64,000 nucleotides of DNA, from assembly GCF_023065955.2 (NCBI RefSeq), contig NW_026623050.1, positions 24,572,501-24,636,500 on the forward strand, given 5' to 3'. Within the stretch, counting starts at the first letter, position 1; each line of letters starts with the position of its first letter. Positions 32,853-44,414 of the stretch are shown piece after piece. The translations under genes and the position numbers were made by a program. The stretch comes from Ursus arctos (taxonomy: Eukaryota; Chordata; Mammalia; Carnivora; Ursidae). A model generated the notes under the pieces. That model was not told the DNA's origin. It saw only the letters and a list, made by a program, of their open reading frames with translations, and made no database searches.

Positions 32853-35800
32853 GTGACAAAATTAAAATCATCTCTCTCAATAATCACTCTCAATGTGAAT
32901 GGCCTAAATGCTCCCATAAAACACCACAGGGTTGCAGATTAGATAAAAAGACATGACCCATCCATATGCTGTCTACAAGAGACTCATTTTGAACCTAAAG
33001 ATACATTCAGACTGAAAGTGAAGGGATGGAAAAACCATTTCTCATGCCAATGGACCTCAAAAGAAAGCTGGGGTAGCAATTCTCATGTAAGACAGATTAG
33101 ATTTTAAACTAAACACTGTTGTTAGAGATACAGAAGGACACTATATTATTCTTAAAGGATGTATCCAACAAGAGGATCTAACAATTATAAATATCTATGC
33201 CCCCAACAGGGGAACAGCTAGATACACAAGCCAACTCTTAATCAGAATAAAGGGACATGTAGATAATAATATGTTAATAGTAGGGGACTGCAACACTCCA
33301 CTCTCAGCAACAGAGAGATCATCTAAGCCAAAAATCAACAAAGAAATAAGAGCTTTGAATGACATACTGGACCAGATGGACCTCATAGATATTTATAAAA
33401 CACTACACCCCAGAACAACAGAATACTCATTCTTTTCGAATGCACATGGAACTTTCTCCAGAATAGACCATATACTGGGTCACAAAACAGGTCTCAACTG
33501 ATACCAAAAGACTGAGATTATTCCCTGCATATTCTCAGACCACAATGCGTTGAAACTGGAACTCAATCACAAGGAAAAATTTGGAAGAAACTCAAACACT
33601 TGGAAACTAGGAACAATCCTGCTCAAGAATGATTGGGTAAACCAGGAAATTAAAAACCAGTTTAAAACAATTTTTGGAGACACATGAGAATGAAAACACA
33701 TCAGTCCAAACCCTACGGGACACTGCGAAGGTGGTCCTAAGGGGAAAATACATAGCCATCCAAGCCTCACTCAAAAGAATAGAAAAATCTAAAATGCAGT
33801 TTTTATATTCTCATCTCAAGAAGCTGGAGCTGGAACAGAAGAACAGGCCTAACCCACGCATAAGAAGGCAGGTGATCAACATTAGAGCAGAGATCAATGA
33901 ATTAGAAACCAGGAGCATAGTAGAGCAGATCAACAGAACTAGAAGCTGGTTCTCTGAAAGAATTAATAAGATCAATAAGACACTAGCCAGACTTATTCAA
34001 AAGAATAGAAAAACCCAAATCAATAAATTGTGAATGAAAGGGGAGAGATCACAACACCAAGGAAATAGAAACAATCATTAGAAACTATTATCAACAACTA
34101 TATGCCAATAAATTAAGCAACCTGGAAGAAATGGATGCCGTCCTGGAAACCTATAAACTACCAAGACTGAAACAGGAAGAAATTGATTATCTAAATAGAT
34201 CGATTAACAGTGACGGGAGTGAAGTAGCGATAAAAACCTCCCCAAAAAACAAGAGTCCAGGGCCTGATGGATTCCCTGGGGAGTTCTACCAAACGTTCAA
34301 AGAATAATACCTCTTCTCCTGAAGCTGTTTCAAAAAATAGGAACATAAGGAAAACTACCAAACTCATTCTATCAGGCCAGTATTACCCTGATCCCAAAAC
34401 CAGGCAAAGACCCCACCAAAAAGGAGAATTACAGACCGATATCCCTAATGAATATGGATGCCAAAATTCTCAACAAGATCCTAGCTAAAAGGATCCAACA
34501 GTACATTAAAAGTATTATCCATCACGACCAAGTGGGATGCATCCCTGGGATGCAACGGTGGTTCAACATTCGCAGATCAACCAGTGTGACAGAACACATT
34601 AATAAGAGACAAGAACATTATGATTCTCTCAATTGACGCAGAAAAAGCATTTGACAAAATACAGCATCCTTTCCTGATTAAAACCCTCAGAGTGTAGGGA
34701 TAGAGGGTACATTCCTCAATCTCATAAAAACCATCTATGAAAAGCCTACAGCAAATATCATTCTCAATGGGGAAAAGCTGAGAGCCTTTCCCTTAAGATC
34801 AGGAACACAGGAAGGATGCCCACTCTCATCATTATTGTTCAACATCGTACTAGAAGTCCTAGCAACAGCAATCAGACAACAAAAAAGAATAAAAGGTATT
34901 CAAATTGGCAAAGAAGAAGTCAAACTCTCTCTCTTCGCAGACGACATGATGCTTTATATGTGATACCCAAAAGACTCTACCCCCAAATTACTAGAACTCA
35001 TACAACAATTCAGGAATGTGGCATTGATACAAAATCAATGCTCAGAAATCAGTTGCATTTCTATACACGAACAATGAGACTGAAGAAACAGAAATTAGGG
35101 AATCAATTCCATTTACAATAGAACCAAAAAACCTTAAGATATCTTGGAATAAACTTAACCAGAGAGGTAAAGATCTATACTCTAGAAACTACAGAACACT
35201 GATGAAAGACATTGAAGAAGACACAAAAAGATGGAAAAACATTCCATGCTCATGGATCGGAAGAATAAACATAGTTAAAATGTCTATGCTACCCAGAACA
35301 ATCTACACTTTCGATGCCATCCCGATCAAAATACCAATGACATTTTTCAAAGAACTGGAACAAACAATCCTAAAATCTGCCTGGAACCCGAAAAAACCTC
35401 AAATTGCCTAGGAAATGTTGGAAAAAAAAAAAAAAAAACAAAGCTGGGGGCATCATGTTGCCTGATTTCAAGCTATACTACAAAGCTGTGATTACCAAGA
35501 CAGCATGGTACTGGCACAAAATCAGACACATAGACCAATGGAACAGAATAGAGAACCCAGAAATGGACCCTCAACTCTATGGTCAACTAATCTTTGACAA
35601 AGCAGGAAAAAACATCCAGTGGAAAAAAGATACTCTCTTCAGTAAATGGTGCTGGGAAAATTGGACAACTATATACAGAAGAATGAAACTTGACCACTCT
35701 CTCACACCATACACAAAGATAAACTCCAAATGGATGAAAGACCTCGATGTGAGAGAGGAATCCATCAAAATTCTAGAGGAGAACATAGGCTGTAACCTCT

Positions 35801-36674
35801 TTGACATCAGCCACAGCAACTTCTTTCATGACACATCTCCAAAGGCAAGGGAAACAAAAGCAAATTTGAACTTTTGGGACTTCATCAAGATAAAAAGCTT
35901 CTGCACAGCAAAGGAAACAGTCAACAAAACAAAGAGGCAACCCACGGAATGGGAGAAGATATTTGCAAATGATACTACAGATAAAAGGCTGGTATCTAAG
36001 ATCTATAAAGAACTTCTCAAACTCAATACACGAGAAACAAATAATTAAATTAAAAAAATGGGCAGAAGATATGAACAGACGCTTTTCCAATGAAGACATA
36101 CAAATGGCTAACAGACACATGAAAAAATATTCAACATCATTAGCCATCAGGGAAATTCAAATCAAAACCACATTGAGACATCACCTTACGCCAATTAGAA
36201 TGGCAAAAACTGACAAGGCAAGAGACAACAAATGTTGGAGAGGATGTGGAGAAAAGAGGAACTCTCTTACACTGTCGGTGGGAATGCAAGTTGGTACAGC
36301 CACTTTGGAAAACAGTGTGGAGGTCCCTCAAAAAGTTAAAAATAGAGCTACCCTATGATCCAGCAATTGCACTACTGGGTATTTACCCCAAAGATACAGA
36401 CGTAGTGAAAAGAAGGGCCATATGCACCCCAATGTTCATAGCAGTATTGTCCACAATAGCCAAAATGTGGAAGGAGCCAAGATGCCCTTCAGCAGACGAA
36501 TGGATAAAGAAGATGTGGTCCATATATACAATGAAATATTACTCAGCCATCAGAAAGATTGATTACCCAACATTTGCATCAACATGGATGGGACTGGAGG
36601 AGATTATGCTAAGTGAAATGAGTCAAGCAGAGAAAGACAATTATCATATGGTTTCACTCATTTGTGGAACATAA
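32853..36674 (+). pseudogene. L1 ORF2, multiply broken
   Basis: Full-length relic of ORF2p. The start position is GTG (32853). Endonuclease parts such as FSRIDHILGHKTG are seen (near 33460), as are [29 protein letters not shown] (34448), 'ttcgcagacgacatgatg' for the FADD motif (about 34936), and the C-terminal Cys-rich region (36230-36300). It carries at least eight shifts or stops. One is a TGA at 34961-34963 just after the catalytic motif; another follows an A18 run at about 35421-35438 where the L1 at 21403 has a short A-rich stretch. The longest open stretches are 35404-36048 and 36246-36674. Non-functional. Confidence 0.9.
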
Positions 36675-36965
36675 GGAATAGCAGGGAGATCAGTAGGAGA
36701 AGGAAGGGAAGAATGAAGGGGGAGTAAAGAGAAGGGGAAATGAACCACGAGAGACTATGGACACTGGGAAACAAACTGAGGGTTTTAGAGGGAAGGGGGT
36801 TGGGGGGATGGGCTAGCCTGGTGATGGGTATTAAGGAGGGCACGTATTATATGGAACACTGGGTGTTATACATAAACAATGAATCATGGAACACTACATC
36901 AAAAACTAATGATGTACTGTATGGTGACTAACATATCATAATTAAAAATAAAACAAAACAAAACA

Positions 36966-37985
36966 ACCTACCAGAAAGTCAACCTATGGAATGGGAGAAG
37001 ATATCTGCAAATGACATATCCAATAAAGGGTCAGTACCCAAAATATATAAAGAACTGATACAATACCCCCCAAAAAACAAATAACCCAATTTAAAAATGG
37101 GCAGAAGACATGAATCGATATTTCTCCAAAGAAGACATATAGATGGCCAGCAGACGGCTGACAGACACATAAAAAGATGCTCAACGTCACTCATCATCAG
37201 GGAAATGCAAATCAAAACTACAATGAGATATCACCACACACGTCAGAATGGCTAAAACAAAAAAACACAAGAAACAACAAGTGTTGTCAAGGATGTGGAG
37301 AAAAAGGAACCCTCATGCACTGTTGATGGGAATGCAAACTGGTACAGCCACTGTGGAAAACAGTATGGAGTTTCCCCAAAAAGTTAAAAATAAAACTACC
37401 CTATAATCCAGTAATTGCACTACTGGGTATTACCCCCAATATAAAAAAACACTAATTCAAAGGGATACATGCACCTCTATTTATTGCAGCATTACTTACA
37501 ATAGCCTAGATACATAAGTAACATAACTGTCCCTTCATAGATGAATGGATAAAGATGTGGTATATATACACAATGGAATATTATTCATTCAGAAAAAAGA
37601 ATGAAATCTTGCCATTTGCAATGACATGGATGGAGCTAGAGAGTATAATACTAAGCAAAATAAGTCAGAGAAAGAGAAGTACCATATGATTTCACTCCTA
37701 TGTGGAATTTAAGAAACAAAACAAACAAGCAAAAAAAAATAGAGAGAGGCAAACCAAGAAACAGTCTCTTAACTATGGGGAACAAACTGATGTGTACCAG
37801 AGGGGAGGTGGGTTGGGGGATGGGTGAAATAGGTGATGGGGATTAAGGAGTGCACTTATTCACGATAAGCACTGAGTCATGTATAGAGCTGTTGCATCAC
37901 TGTATTGTACACCTGAAACTAATATAACAGTGTACATTAACTATACTGGAATTAAAATTAAAAACTTAATTAAAAAAAAAAGAAT
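36966..37985 (+). mobile_element. Older L1 3' end (ORF2 tail and 3' UTR)
   Basis: Plus-strand L1 from 'gtcaacctatggaatgggag' (ORF2 about codon 1010) through 'gtggagaaaaaggaaccctc' (Cys-rich part) to the 3' UTR with 'gtgtaccagaggggaggtggg'-like sequence and an A-rich end near 37980. It is more diverged and has a different 3' UTR from the two L1s upstream, so it belongs to an older subfamily. Confidence 0.85.
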
Positions 37986-37989
37986 GTTG

Positions 37990-38750
37990 TCCCCCCCTCC
38001 AAAAAATTATATATATTTTGAGATCTATTTCTGAACTTTCTATTCTATTTCATTTTTCTGACTACATGGACTAATAACACACCAATTTAACAACTAATTC
38101 TTTACAGCATACCTTACTATTTGGAGCATCTAATCCCCCTACTTTTGTTCTTTTTCAAAATTTTTCTAGATCTTGTTAGAAAAAAAATTCCTATCTGTAG
38201 CAGTAACTTTGATTCTGAAGGAAAAGATCTCTTCGGTATTTTTGAGTACTATGCTAAATTTATAAATTAACTTAGAGAAGACTGACATCTCTTTGACATT
38301 GAATCTTCCTAATCTAGAACAGGATGCTTTTTTCCAACTATTTTACGGCATTCAGGAATATTCTGAAGTTTTCTTCATATACAACTTTTGCATTTGTTGC
38401 TAAATTTATTCCTAAATATTTTATTCTTTGGGTGGGATTGCAGGGTTTTTTCCTTCATTTTATCTTCTCTGATTGTTCTTTGTGTATATGAAAATTATTC
38501 ATTTCTGTTTATTAATTTTGCACCCTATTTTACTAAATTCTCTATTCACTTTTCGATTTTTTTCCCAAACATGTATTTTAAGTATACAAAAATATCATCT
38601 GCCACTTTGCTCTTTTGTCATTTTCATTTATTTCTCCTATTTTAAGATGCTGAGGAGTAAATCTAGCCTCCAGCACCATATTAACTACTCCACATCTTAG
38701 CCTTATTCCTGACTTTAGTGGGAGTAAGTCTAGAGTTTCCCATTAGAAAT
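37990..38750 (-). mobile_element. Ancient L1M/HAL1-like element, segment 1
   Basis: Complement of ORF2-type sequence in the expected order: 'tctattctatttcatttttctgac', 'gttgctaaatttattcctaaatattttattc', and 'cttattcctgactttagtggg' (complement of the region around the [10 protein letters not shown] motif). Strongly diverged. It continues after the SINE array. Confidence 0.6.
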
Positions 38751-38760
38751 AATGCTTGTT

Positions 38761-38971
38761 GGGGTGCCTGGGTGGCTTAGTCGTTAAGCGTCTGCCTTCG
38801 GCCCAGGGCGTGATCCCGGAGTCCTGGGATCGAGTCCCACGTCGGGCTCCTCTGCTGGGAGCCTGCCTCTTCCTCTCCCACTCCCCCTGCTTGTGTCCCT
38901 TCTCTCGCTGGCTGCCTCTCTCTCTGTCAAATAAACAAATAAAATCTTTAAAAAGAAAAAGAAAAAGAAAG
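38761..38971 (+). mobile_element. CAN-SINE A of a three-copy array
   Basis: Head 'ggggtgcctgggtggcttag', body 'gtcctgggatcgagtcccacg', tail with 'aaaaagaaaaagaaaaagaaagg'. The host 'tgcttgtt' occurs on both sides (38753-38760 and 38973-38980), so this copy has its own target duplication. Confidence 0.95.
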
Positions 38972-39326
38972 GTTGCTTGTTTTGGGTTTCAGATAAATAT
39001 ATTTTAAGTTTAAGAAATATCCTAGTCTGGGGCACCTGGATGGCTCAGTCATTAAGCATCTGCCTTCGGCCCAGGGCGTGATCCCGGAGTCCTGGGATCG
39101 AGTCCCACGTCGGGCTCCTCTGCTGGGAGCCTGCCTCTTCCTCTCCCACTCCCCCTGCTTGTGTCCCTTCTCTCGCTGGCTGCCTCTCTCTCTGTCAAAT
39201 AAACAAATAAAATCTTTAAAAAGAAAAAGAAAAAGAAAGGATGCTTGTTTTGGGTTTCAGATAAATATATTTTAAGTTTAAGAAATATCCTAGTCTGGGG
39301 CGCCTGGATGGCTCAGTCATTAAGCA
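38791..39326 (+). repeat. 268-bp tandem duplication (SINE plus flank)
   Basis: The word tctgccttcg recurs at 38791, 39059 and 39327, exactly 268 bases apart. The two 268-base units differ at only a few positions (for example 'aggttgc' against 'aggatgc'). Confidence 0.93.
39029..39239 (+). mobile_element. CAN-SINE B, hybrid of A and C
   Basis: The first ~40 bases match SINE C ('cctggatggctcagtcattaag'). From about 39070 onward the copy matches SINE A, including the 'aaataaacaaataaaatc' and 'aaaaagaaaaag' tail. The 17-base host word aagaaatatcctagtct precedes it as it precedes C, and the A-side flank follows it. Confidence 0.93.
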
Positions 39327-39500
39327 TCTGCCTTCGGCTCAGGGAGTGATCCCGGAGTCCTGGGATCGAGTCCCACGTCGGGCTCCTCTGCTGGGAGCCT
39401 GCCTCTTCCTCTCCCACTCCCCCTGCTTGTGTCCCTTCTCTCGCTGGCTGCCTCTCTGTCAAATAAATAAATAAAATCTTTAAAAAAAAAAAAAAAGAAA
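39297..39500 (+). mobile_element. CAN-SINE C of a three-copy array
   Basis: Head 'ggggcgcctggatggctcag', 'ttcggctcagggagtgatcc', 'ctctgtcaaataaataaataaaatc' and a long A tail. A perfect 17-base target duplication (aagaaatatcctagtct) lies at 39280-39296 and 39501-39517. Confidence 0.95.
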
Positions 39501-39517
39501 AAGAAATATCCTAGTCT

Positions 39518-39824
39518 ATTGTTTCCTAGAAAGGATACTGTTGAATTTTTTTCAAAAGCCTTTTCAGCATTTGTAGATATAATATGATCTCTTAGATTTA
39601 CCTATATTATGAATTATGGTAATATATTTTCTCACATTCAAATGTATGTTTTCCAAATAAAACCCCATGATTTGTTCTTTTAATATGTTTCCGGATTATG
39701 TTTGTAGATATTTTACTTAACATTTTTACCTCTATATTCCTAAATGAGATTGGTCTGTAATTTTCTTTTTTGTGTATAATCCCTCTTAGATTTTGATAGC
39801 AGTTTTACATTGGCTTTTTAAAAA
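39518..39824 (-). mobile_element. Ancient L1M/HAL1-like element, segment 2
   Basis: Continues the complement of the ORF2 reverse-transcriptase region: 'aaagccttttcagcatttgtag', 'aatgagattggtctgtaattttc'. Interrupted at 39825 by a younger L1. Confidence 0.6.
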
Positions 39825-41250
39825 AAATTATTTAAATTCAATTTAGTTAACATACAGTGTATTATTAGTTTCAGGGGTAGAATTTAGTGATTCATCAGTT
39901 GCATGTAACACCCAGTGCTCATTACATCAAGTGCCCTCAATGCCGATCAACCAATTACCCTATTTCTCCACCCACCTCCCTCTCCAGCAACCCTCAATTC
40001 GTTTCCCATAGTTAAGAGTCTTTTACGGTTTGCTTCCCTCTCTGTTTTTATCTTATTTTTTCCCCTTCCCCTATGTTCCTCTTTTTCTTTCTTAAATTCC
40101 ACATGAGTAAAAATCATATGGTATTTGTCTTTCTCTGACTTATTTTGCTTATCATAATACACCCTTGCTCCATCCATGTCATTGCAAATGGCAGTGTTTC
40201 ATTATTTTTGATCACGGAGTAGTATCCCATTGTATATACTTACCACCTCTTACTTATCAATTCACCAGTTGATGGACATTTGGGCTCTTTCCGTAAGTTG
40301 GCTATTGTTGATAATGTTGCTATAAACACCAAGGTGTATGTGTCCCTTCAAATCTGTATTTTTGTATCCTTTGGGCAAATAACTAGTATTGCAGTTGCTG
40401 GGTCATAGGCTAGCTCTATTTTTAACTTTTTGAGGAACCTCCAAACTGTTTTCCATAATGGTTGCACCAGTTTGCATTCCCACCAACAGTGTAAGAGAGC
40501 TCCCCTTTCTATGCATCCTCGTCAACATCTATTGCTTCCTGTGTTGCTAATTTCAGCCATTCTGACAGGTGTGAAGTGATATCTTATTGTAGTTTTGATT
40601 TGTATTTCCCTGATGATGAGTGATGTGCCATCCTTTCATGTGTCTGTTAGTCATCTGAATGTCTTCTTTGGAAAAATGTCTATTCATGTCTTCTGCCCAT
40701 TTTTTAACTGGATTATTTGGTTTTGAGGTGTTAGATTTGGTAAGTTCTCTATAGATTTTATATACTAACCCTTTATCAGATATGTCATTTGCAGATATCT
40801 TCTCCCATTCCATAGGCTGCCTTCTAGTTTTGTTGAATGTTTCCTTCACCCTGCAGAAGCTTTTTACTTTGAAGTCCCACTAGTTCATTTTTGCTTCTGT
40901 TTCCCTTGCCTCTAGAGACATGTCTAGTAAGAAGTTGCTGTGGCTGAGGTCAAAGAGGTTGCTGCCTCTGTTCTCCTCTAGGATTTTGATGTATTCCAAT
41001 CTCACATTTAGGTCTTTCATCCATTTTGAATTTATTTTTGTGTATGGTGTAAGAAAGTAGTCCAGTTTCATTCTTCTGCATATGGCTGTCCAATTTTCCC
41101 AACACCATTTGAAGAGACCATCTTTTTTCCATTGGATTTTCTTTCCTGCTTTGTCAAAGATTAGTTGATCATAAATTTGAGGGTCCATTTCTGGTTTCTC
41201 TATTCTGTTCCACTGATCTATGTGTCTGTTTTTGTGGCAGCACCATCCTT
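39825..41250 (-). mobile_element. L1, minus strand, 5'-truncated (1.4 kb)
   Basis: The 3' UTR complement begins at about 39825 ('aaattatttaaattcaatttagttaac'). The ORF2 C-terminal third follows, and the copy is cut off at about 41250 ('gtttttgtggcagcaccatcc'). It sits within the ancient L1M/HAL1-like element, which resumes afterwards. Confidence 0.85.
40553..41188 (-). pseudogene. L1 ORF2 C-terminal fragment
   Basis: Minus-strand frames at 41188-40880 ([63 protein letters not shown]) and 40849-40553 ([38 protein letters not shown]) are adjoining parts of the ORF2p region after the reverse transcriptase. They are split by a shift near 40870. They align with about 26190-26760 of the young L1. 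Non-functional fragment; its N-terminal two thirds were never copied. Confidence 0.83.
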
Positions 41251-41820
41251 CTTAAAGAGAATTTGGAGATGTGTTCCTTTATCAATGTTATAGACAACCA
41301 AAATAGCCATTAAAATGTACTGTCCTTTAATGGTACTGTAGAATTTCTCTGTGGAAACATCTAGCCTTAATACTTTTGGGGGCTGGTTCTTGGACAACTT
41401 TCTCTATTTCTATGATGTATTGTTTAGGTTTCCTCTACCTTTTAAGTATTTTGATAAACTACTAATTTGCATTAAATTGAACAGATCATCATTTTAGTTT
41501 TCTCCTTTTTTATAATTCTCCTTTATTGTTTCCTATCTTTTGTATTTGCACTTTCTCCTTTTGCTGAATAAATAAGCAGATGATCATTTTTCCAAAGCTT
41601 TAGGATTTATTAGTTTTACTAAACTCATTATTTTGCTTATATTCTTTTCCTCTTTAATTTACTTTGTTTTTCCTTTTCTTTTAAGTAGGATTCTTATAAC
41701 ATGTATTTCTACTTTTACCATGTGTGTATATATCTATGTATATATATATAAATTTTCTTCCAAGAATTGCTTTAGTTATATCCCACAGTTTCTGATATGT
41801 AGTATTTATATTATTTTCTT
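41251..41820 (-). mobile_element. Ancient L1M/HAL1-like element, segment 3
   Basis: Complement of the ORF2 linker region, for example 'tccaaagctttaggatttattag' and 'gaattgctttagttatatccc'. Very diverged. Contains a short (TA)n run at about 41735-41750. Confidence 0.55.
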
Positions 41821-41825
41821 TTTAA

Positions 41826-42022
41826 ATTTTTTAAAAAAGATTTTATTTATTTATTTGAGAGAAAGAAAGAGAGAGCACAGCAGGGGGAGCGGCAGGCAGA
41901 GGGAGAGGAAGAAGCAGGCTCCCTGTTGAGCAGGGAGTCTGACATGGGGCTCATCCCAAGACCCTGAGATCATGACCTAGGCCAAAAACAGATGCTTAAC
42001 CCACTGAGTCACCCAGGCACCC
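41826..42022 (-). mobile_element. CAN-SINE
   Basis: Complement of the SINE from 'aaaagattttatttatttatttgag' to 'tgagtcacccaggcaccc'. Approximate target duplication of a 'tatattattttct'-like word on both sides (about 41806 and 42023). Confidence 0.92.
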
Positions 42023-43071
42023 TATATTGTTATTTTCTAGATATCCCAAACATATGATTTTACATTTCCTCTTTGACTCAATTGTTTCTTAACAGGGAAT
42101 GTATTTAATTATTAAAAGTCATAATATTACATATTTTTCTGTTACTCTGTTATACTCTATATTTCCGTTATAATCTCCACATTTGTCTTACTTAGTCTTA
42201 ATTAGACTGTTAAATATATTCAGTGCTTACCTCGAATTCTTTCACTAATATCAATTGACCTAGCCATATTCTGGTTAACTAAAATTTGTCTTCTGGTAGT
42301 TTCTTCAGGAAGGGCTCATGACAGTGCTATGATAAGCCATACTGGAGCCTGAGGCAAAAGAAAAAAATCAGTAATAATGATCCTGTCTTTAAAATTTGGT
42401 TTTATCGTGGTGTTTTCTTTAATTTTTATTTAAGTATTGCATTATTTATTATTCTTGATTACAGAACTTTTTGGCATCCTCTTAAATTTCATGTCCAAGG
42501 TACCTAATATTCCTTGGGTTCCTGCATGTTCAGCCTTTTATATTTGAAGAACAGTTTGGCTGTCTCACTCTTTCCTTGAGAAACTTTTAGGTAGTGCTCT
42601 ATAACCTGCTGTTATTAAAAGATAATGTGGAAAAGTCCTATATCAGCTAATTTTTTTTTCATTTAAGTGAAATCCTCACCCTCCTACTCCCATCCCCGAT
42701 CTTCCCAACAGTTCTTTATCTTTAAAGTCCTATAACTTTTCTAGGATCTGTCCTGATGTTGATAGTTCTGGGTCAATTTTCCGCAGCACACAGTATTACT
42801 TTTGCAGATTCAAGTCTTTTTCTTTCTGGAATTGTATATTAAAATACCCGACTGTACCATTTCTTGATTTTCATCTTTGGGTACTCTATATGCTTGTTGG
42901 ATCCCCCACATGTATCTTCTATTTTCTTATAATCTTTTAAAAATTCTTTTATTTCTATTCCACTATGTTCACTTTTCTTACCTTTATCTTCTATGCCCTT
43001 ATCAGTATTTTCCATTGTTACTTCTTCCAATTTTGTCTTGATTTTTGTTTATTTTTCCTTCTGCCTCTTTC
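42023..43071 (-). mobile_element. Probable ancient L1M/HAL1-like 5' part
   Basis: Continues in order after segment 3. The text near 42475-42560 and 42750-42840 resembles the complement of an ORF1 region of an old LINE. Similarity is weak and no boundary can be set. Confidence 0.4.
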
Positions 43072-43160
43072 CTTTTTTTTTTTAATTATGTTCGGTTAGC
43101 CATCATTTGCTTTTGATGTAGTGTTCAATGATTTATTAGTTGTGCGTAACACCCAGTGCT
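43072..43160 (-). mobile_element. Very short L1 3' tail insertion
   Basis: A T-run (43072-43083) followed by the complement of the L1 3' end ('tttgatgtagtgttcaatgatt', 'gcgtaacacccagtgctc'), then a return to unrelated DNA. Only about 80 bases were copied. Confidence 0.8.
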
Positions 43161-43518
43161 CTTTCCTAAATCCTATTAGTTTATATTTCTTCCCTGCCTA
43201 CTGTCTCACTATCTTTTCTTTCAAATACTACATTTCCACCTGGTGGTACTTGTTAATAGAAGTGACTGAATTATTGAGGTTTGGGCTTTTTTTTTTTTTA
43301 AGATTTATGTCAAAGTATTCATTCACAGTTTTCCTCTACTTCATGACAACATCTTTCTGGTGAGGGCTGGTCATCTGCTAATATACTTTGCTGTACCTTT
43401 TCCTTCTTTTTTCTTATAGTTTCTCTTCACAGACATTGTAGTAAGAAGCGTAAAGGTCCTTACAGTGGAGCCAGGACAGTATTTCAGACTAGCTGTTTTT
43501 CACTATTCAAAGAATCTC
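43161..43518. other. Unassigned, perhaps the worn continuation of the old LINE
   Basis: T-rich sequence with a T12 run near 43290. No clear family and no gene. Confidence 0.4.
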
Positions 43519-43533
43519 TTCTCAGCGGTTTCT

Positions 43534-43743
43534 TTCTAAGATTTTATTTATTTATTTATTTAAGAGAGAGAGAGAGAGCAAGCAAGGAGGGACAGAAGAG
43601 GAGGGAGAGGGATAAAGAATCTGAAGCAGACTCTGAACTGAGCATGGAGCCCAATGCAGGTCTCAATCCCATGACTGTGAGATCATGATCTGAGCCGAAA
43701 CCAAGAGTCAGATGCTTAACTGACTAATCAACCCAGGTGACCC
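43534..43743 (-). mobile_element. CAN-SINE
   Basis: Complement of a SINE with an expanded (TTTA)n tail and (GA)n run. Target duplication 'ttctcagcggtttct' at 43519-43533 and 'ttctcagctgtttct' at 43746-43760, one mismatch. Confidence 0.93.
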
Positions 43744-43760
43744 TTTTCTCAGCTGTTTCT

Positions 43761-44414
43761 AGTTTCTCTGCATGATTCTTTATATAGCCCCATGTCCCCC
43801 ATGTCTCTGATCTGAACTGTATCCCAAGAATCTTTTGTCAACACCCACCTAGCCCCATGTCTCCACCACTGATGTCCCAGGTACAGGACACAAATTCTGA
43901 TCTAAAGAGTGTTTCACTTTCAGAAATCACAGCAATTTCAAAAGGCTCATTAAGTAGAAACGTCCAGAAGAGGGAACACAGCAGGGAATTAAATAAGGAA
44001 TATTTGTTTGAAGACCATTTAAGAAATAATTCGACTCCCAGATCCAAGCCAAAGAACAAGCCCCCACTCCAACAAAGGACTGAAAACCTTTTGTCTAATG
44101 AGGGTAAAACAAAAGGTATTTAGACTAAAAACTACCAGGTACAGCTAATGGTTGATATACCATTCACAAAATAGGGAGAACACATAAAACTTAGACCCTC
44201 CCCCTAGCTTTGCCTTACTTAGATTAGAGGACCCTAGCAGCCAGTCACCCTGAGGCAGAGTCTGGAAAATTCTATTTGGTCTTACCAAACGAAGAGCAAA
44301 GACTTATACATATTATGTCAAGGGTTCCTCACTGAAGGCTGTCTAGTCATTCTAAAACAAAACTCATGGTCAACAAGTCCACTTATGTATTCCAAGGTTC
44401 CAATAAGATTTTTA
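43761..44414. other. Unassigned sequence, no gene supported
   Basis: The 88-codon plus frame at 43857-44123 is basic and polar but shows no family motif and has a mirror frame on the other strand. I do not call it a gene. Confidence 0.45.

Larger units (their letters stand above)
30675..36965 (+). mobile_element. Full-length L1 with intact 5' end, decayed coding
   Basis: Starts with 'gagaaaagatggcggagtagtag', the typical L1 5' terminus. It continues through a CpG-rich 5' UTR (to 31673), ORF1 (31674-32780, with a SINE), ORF2 (32853-36674) and a 3' UTR with a G-rich stretch near 36790, ending in 'attaaaaataaaacaaaac'. Several stops and shifts are present. It is older than the L1 at 21403 but of the same lineage. 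Confidence 0.93.

Noticed and set aside
38761..39517. CRISPR-like or satellite array
   Set aside because: The regular 268-base spacing comes from SINE-plus-flank duplication; the units are SINEs with poly-A tails, not short repeats with spacers.
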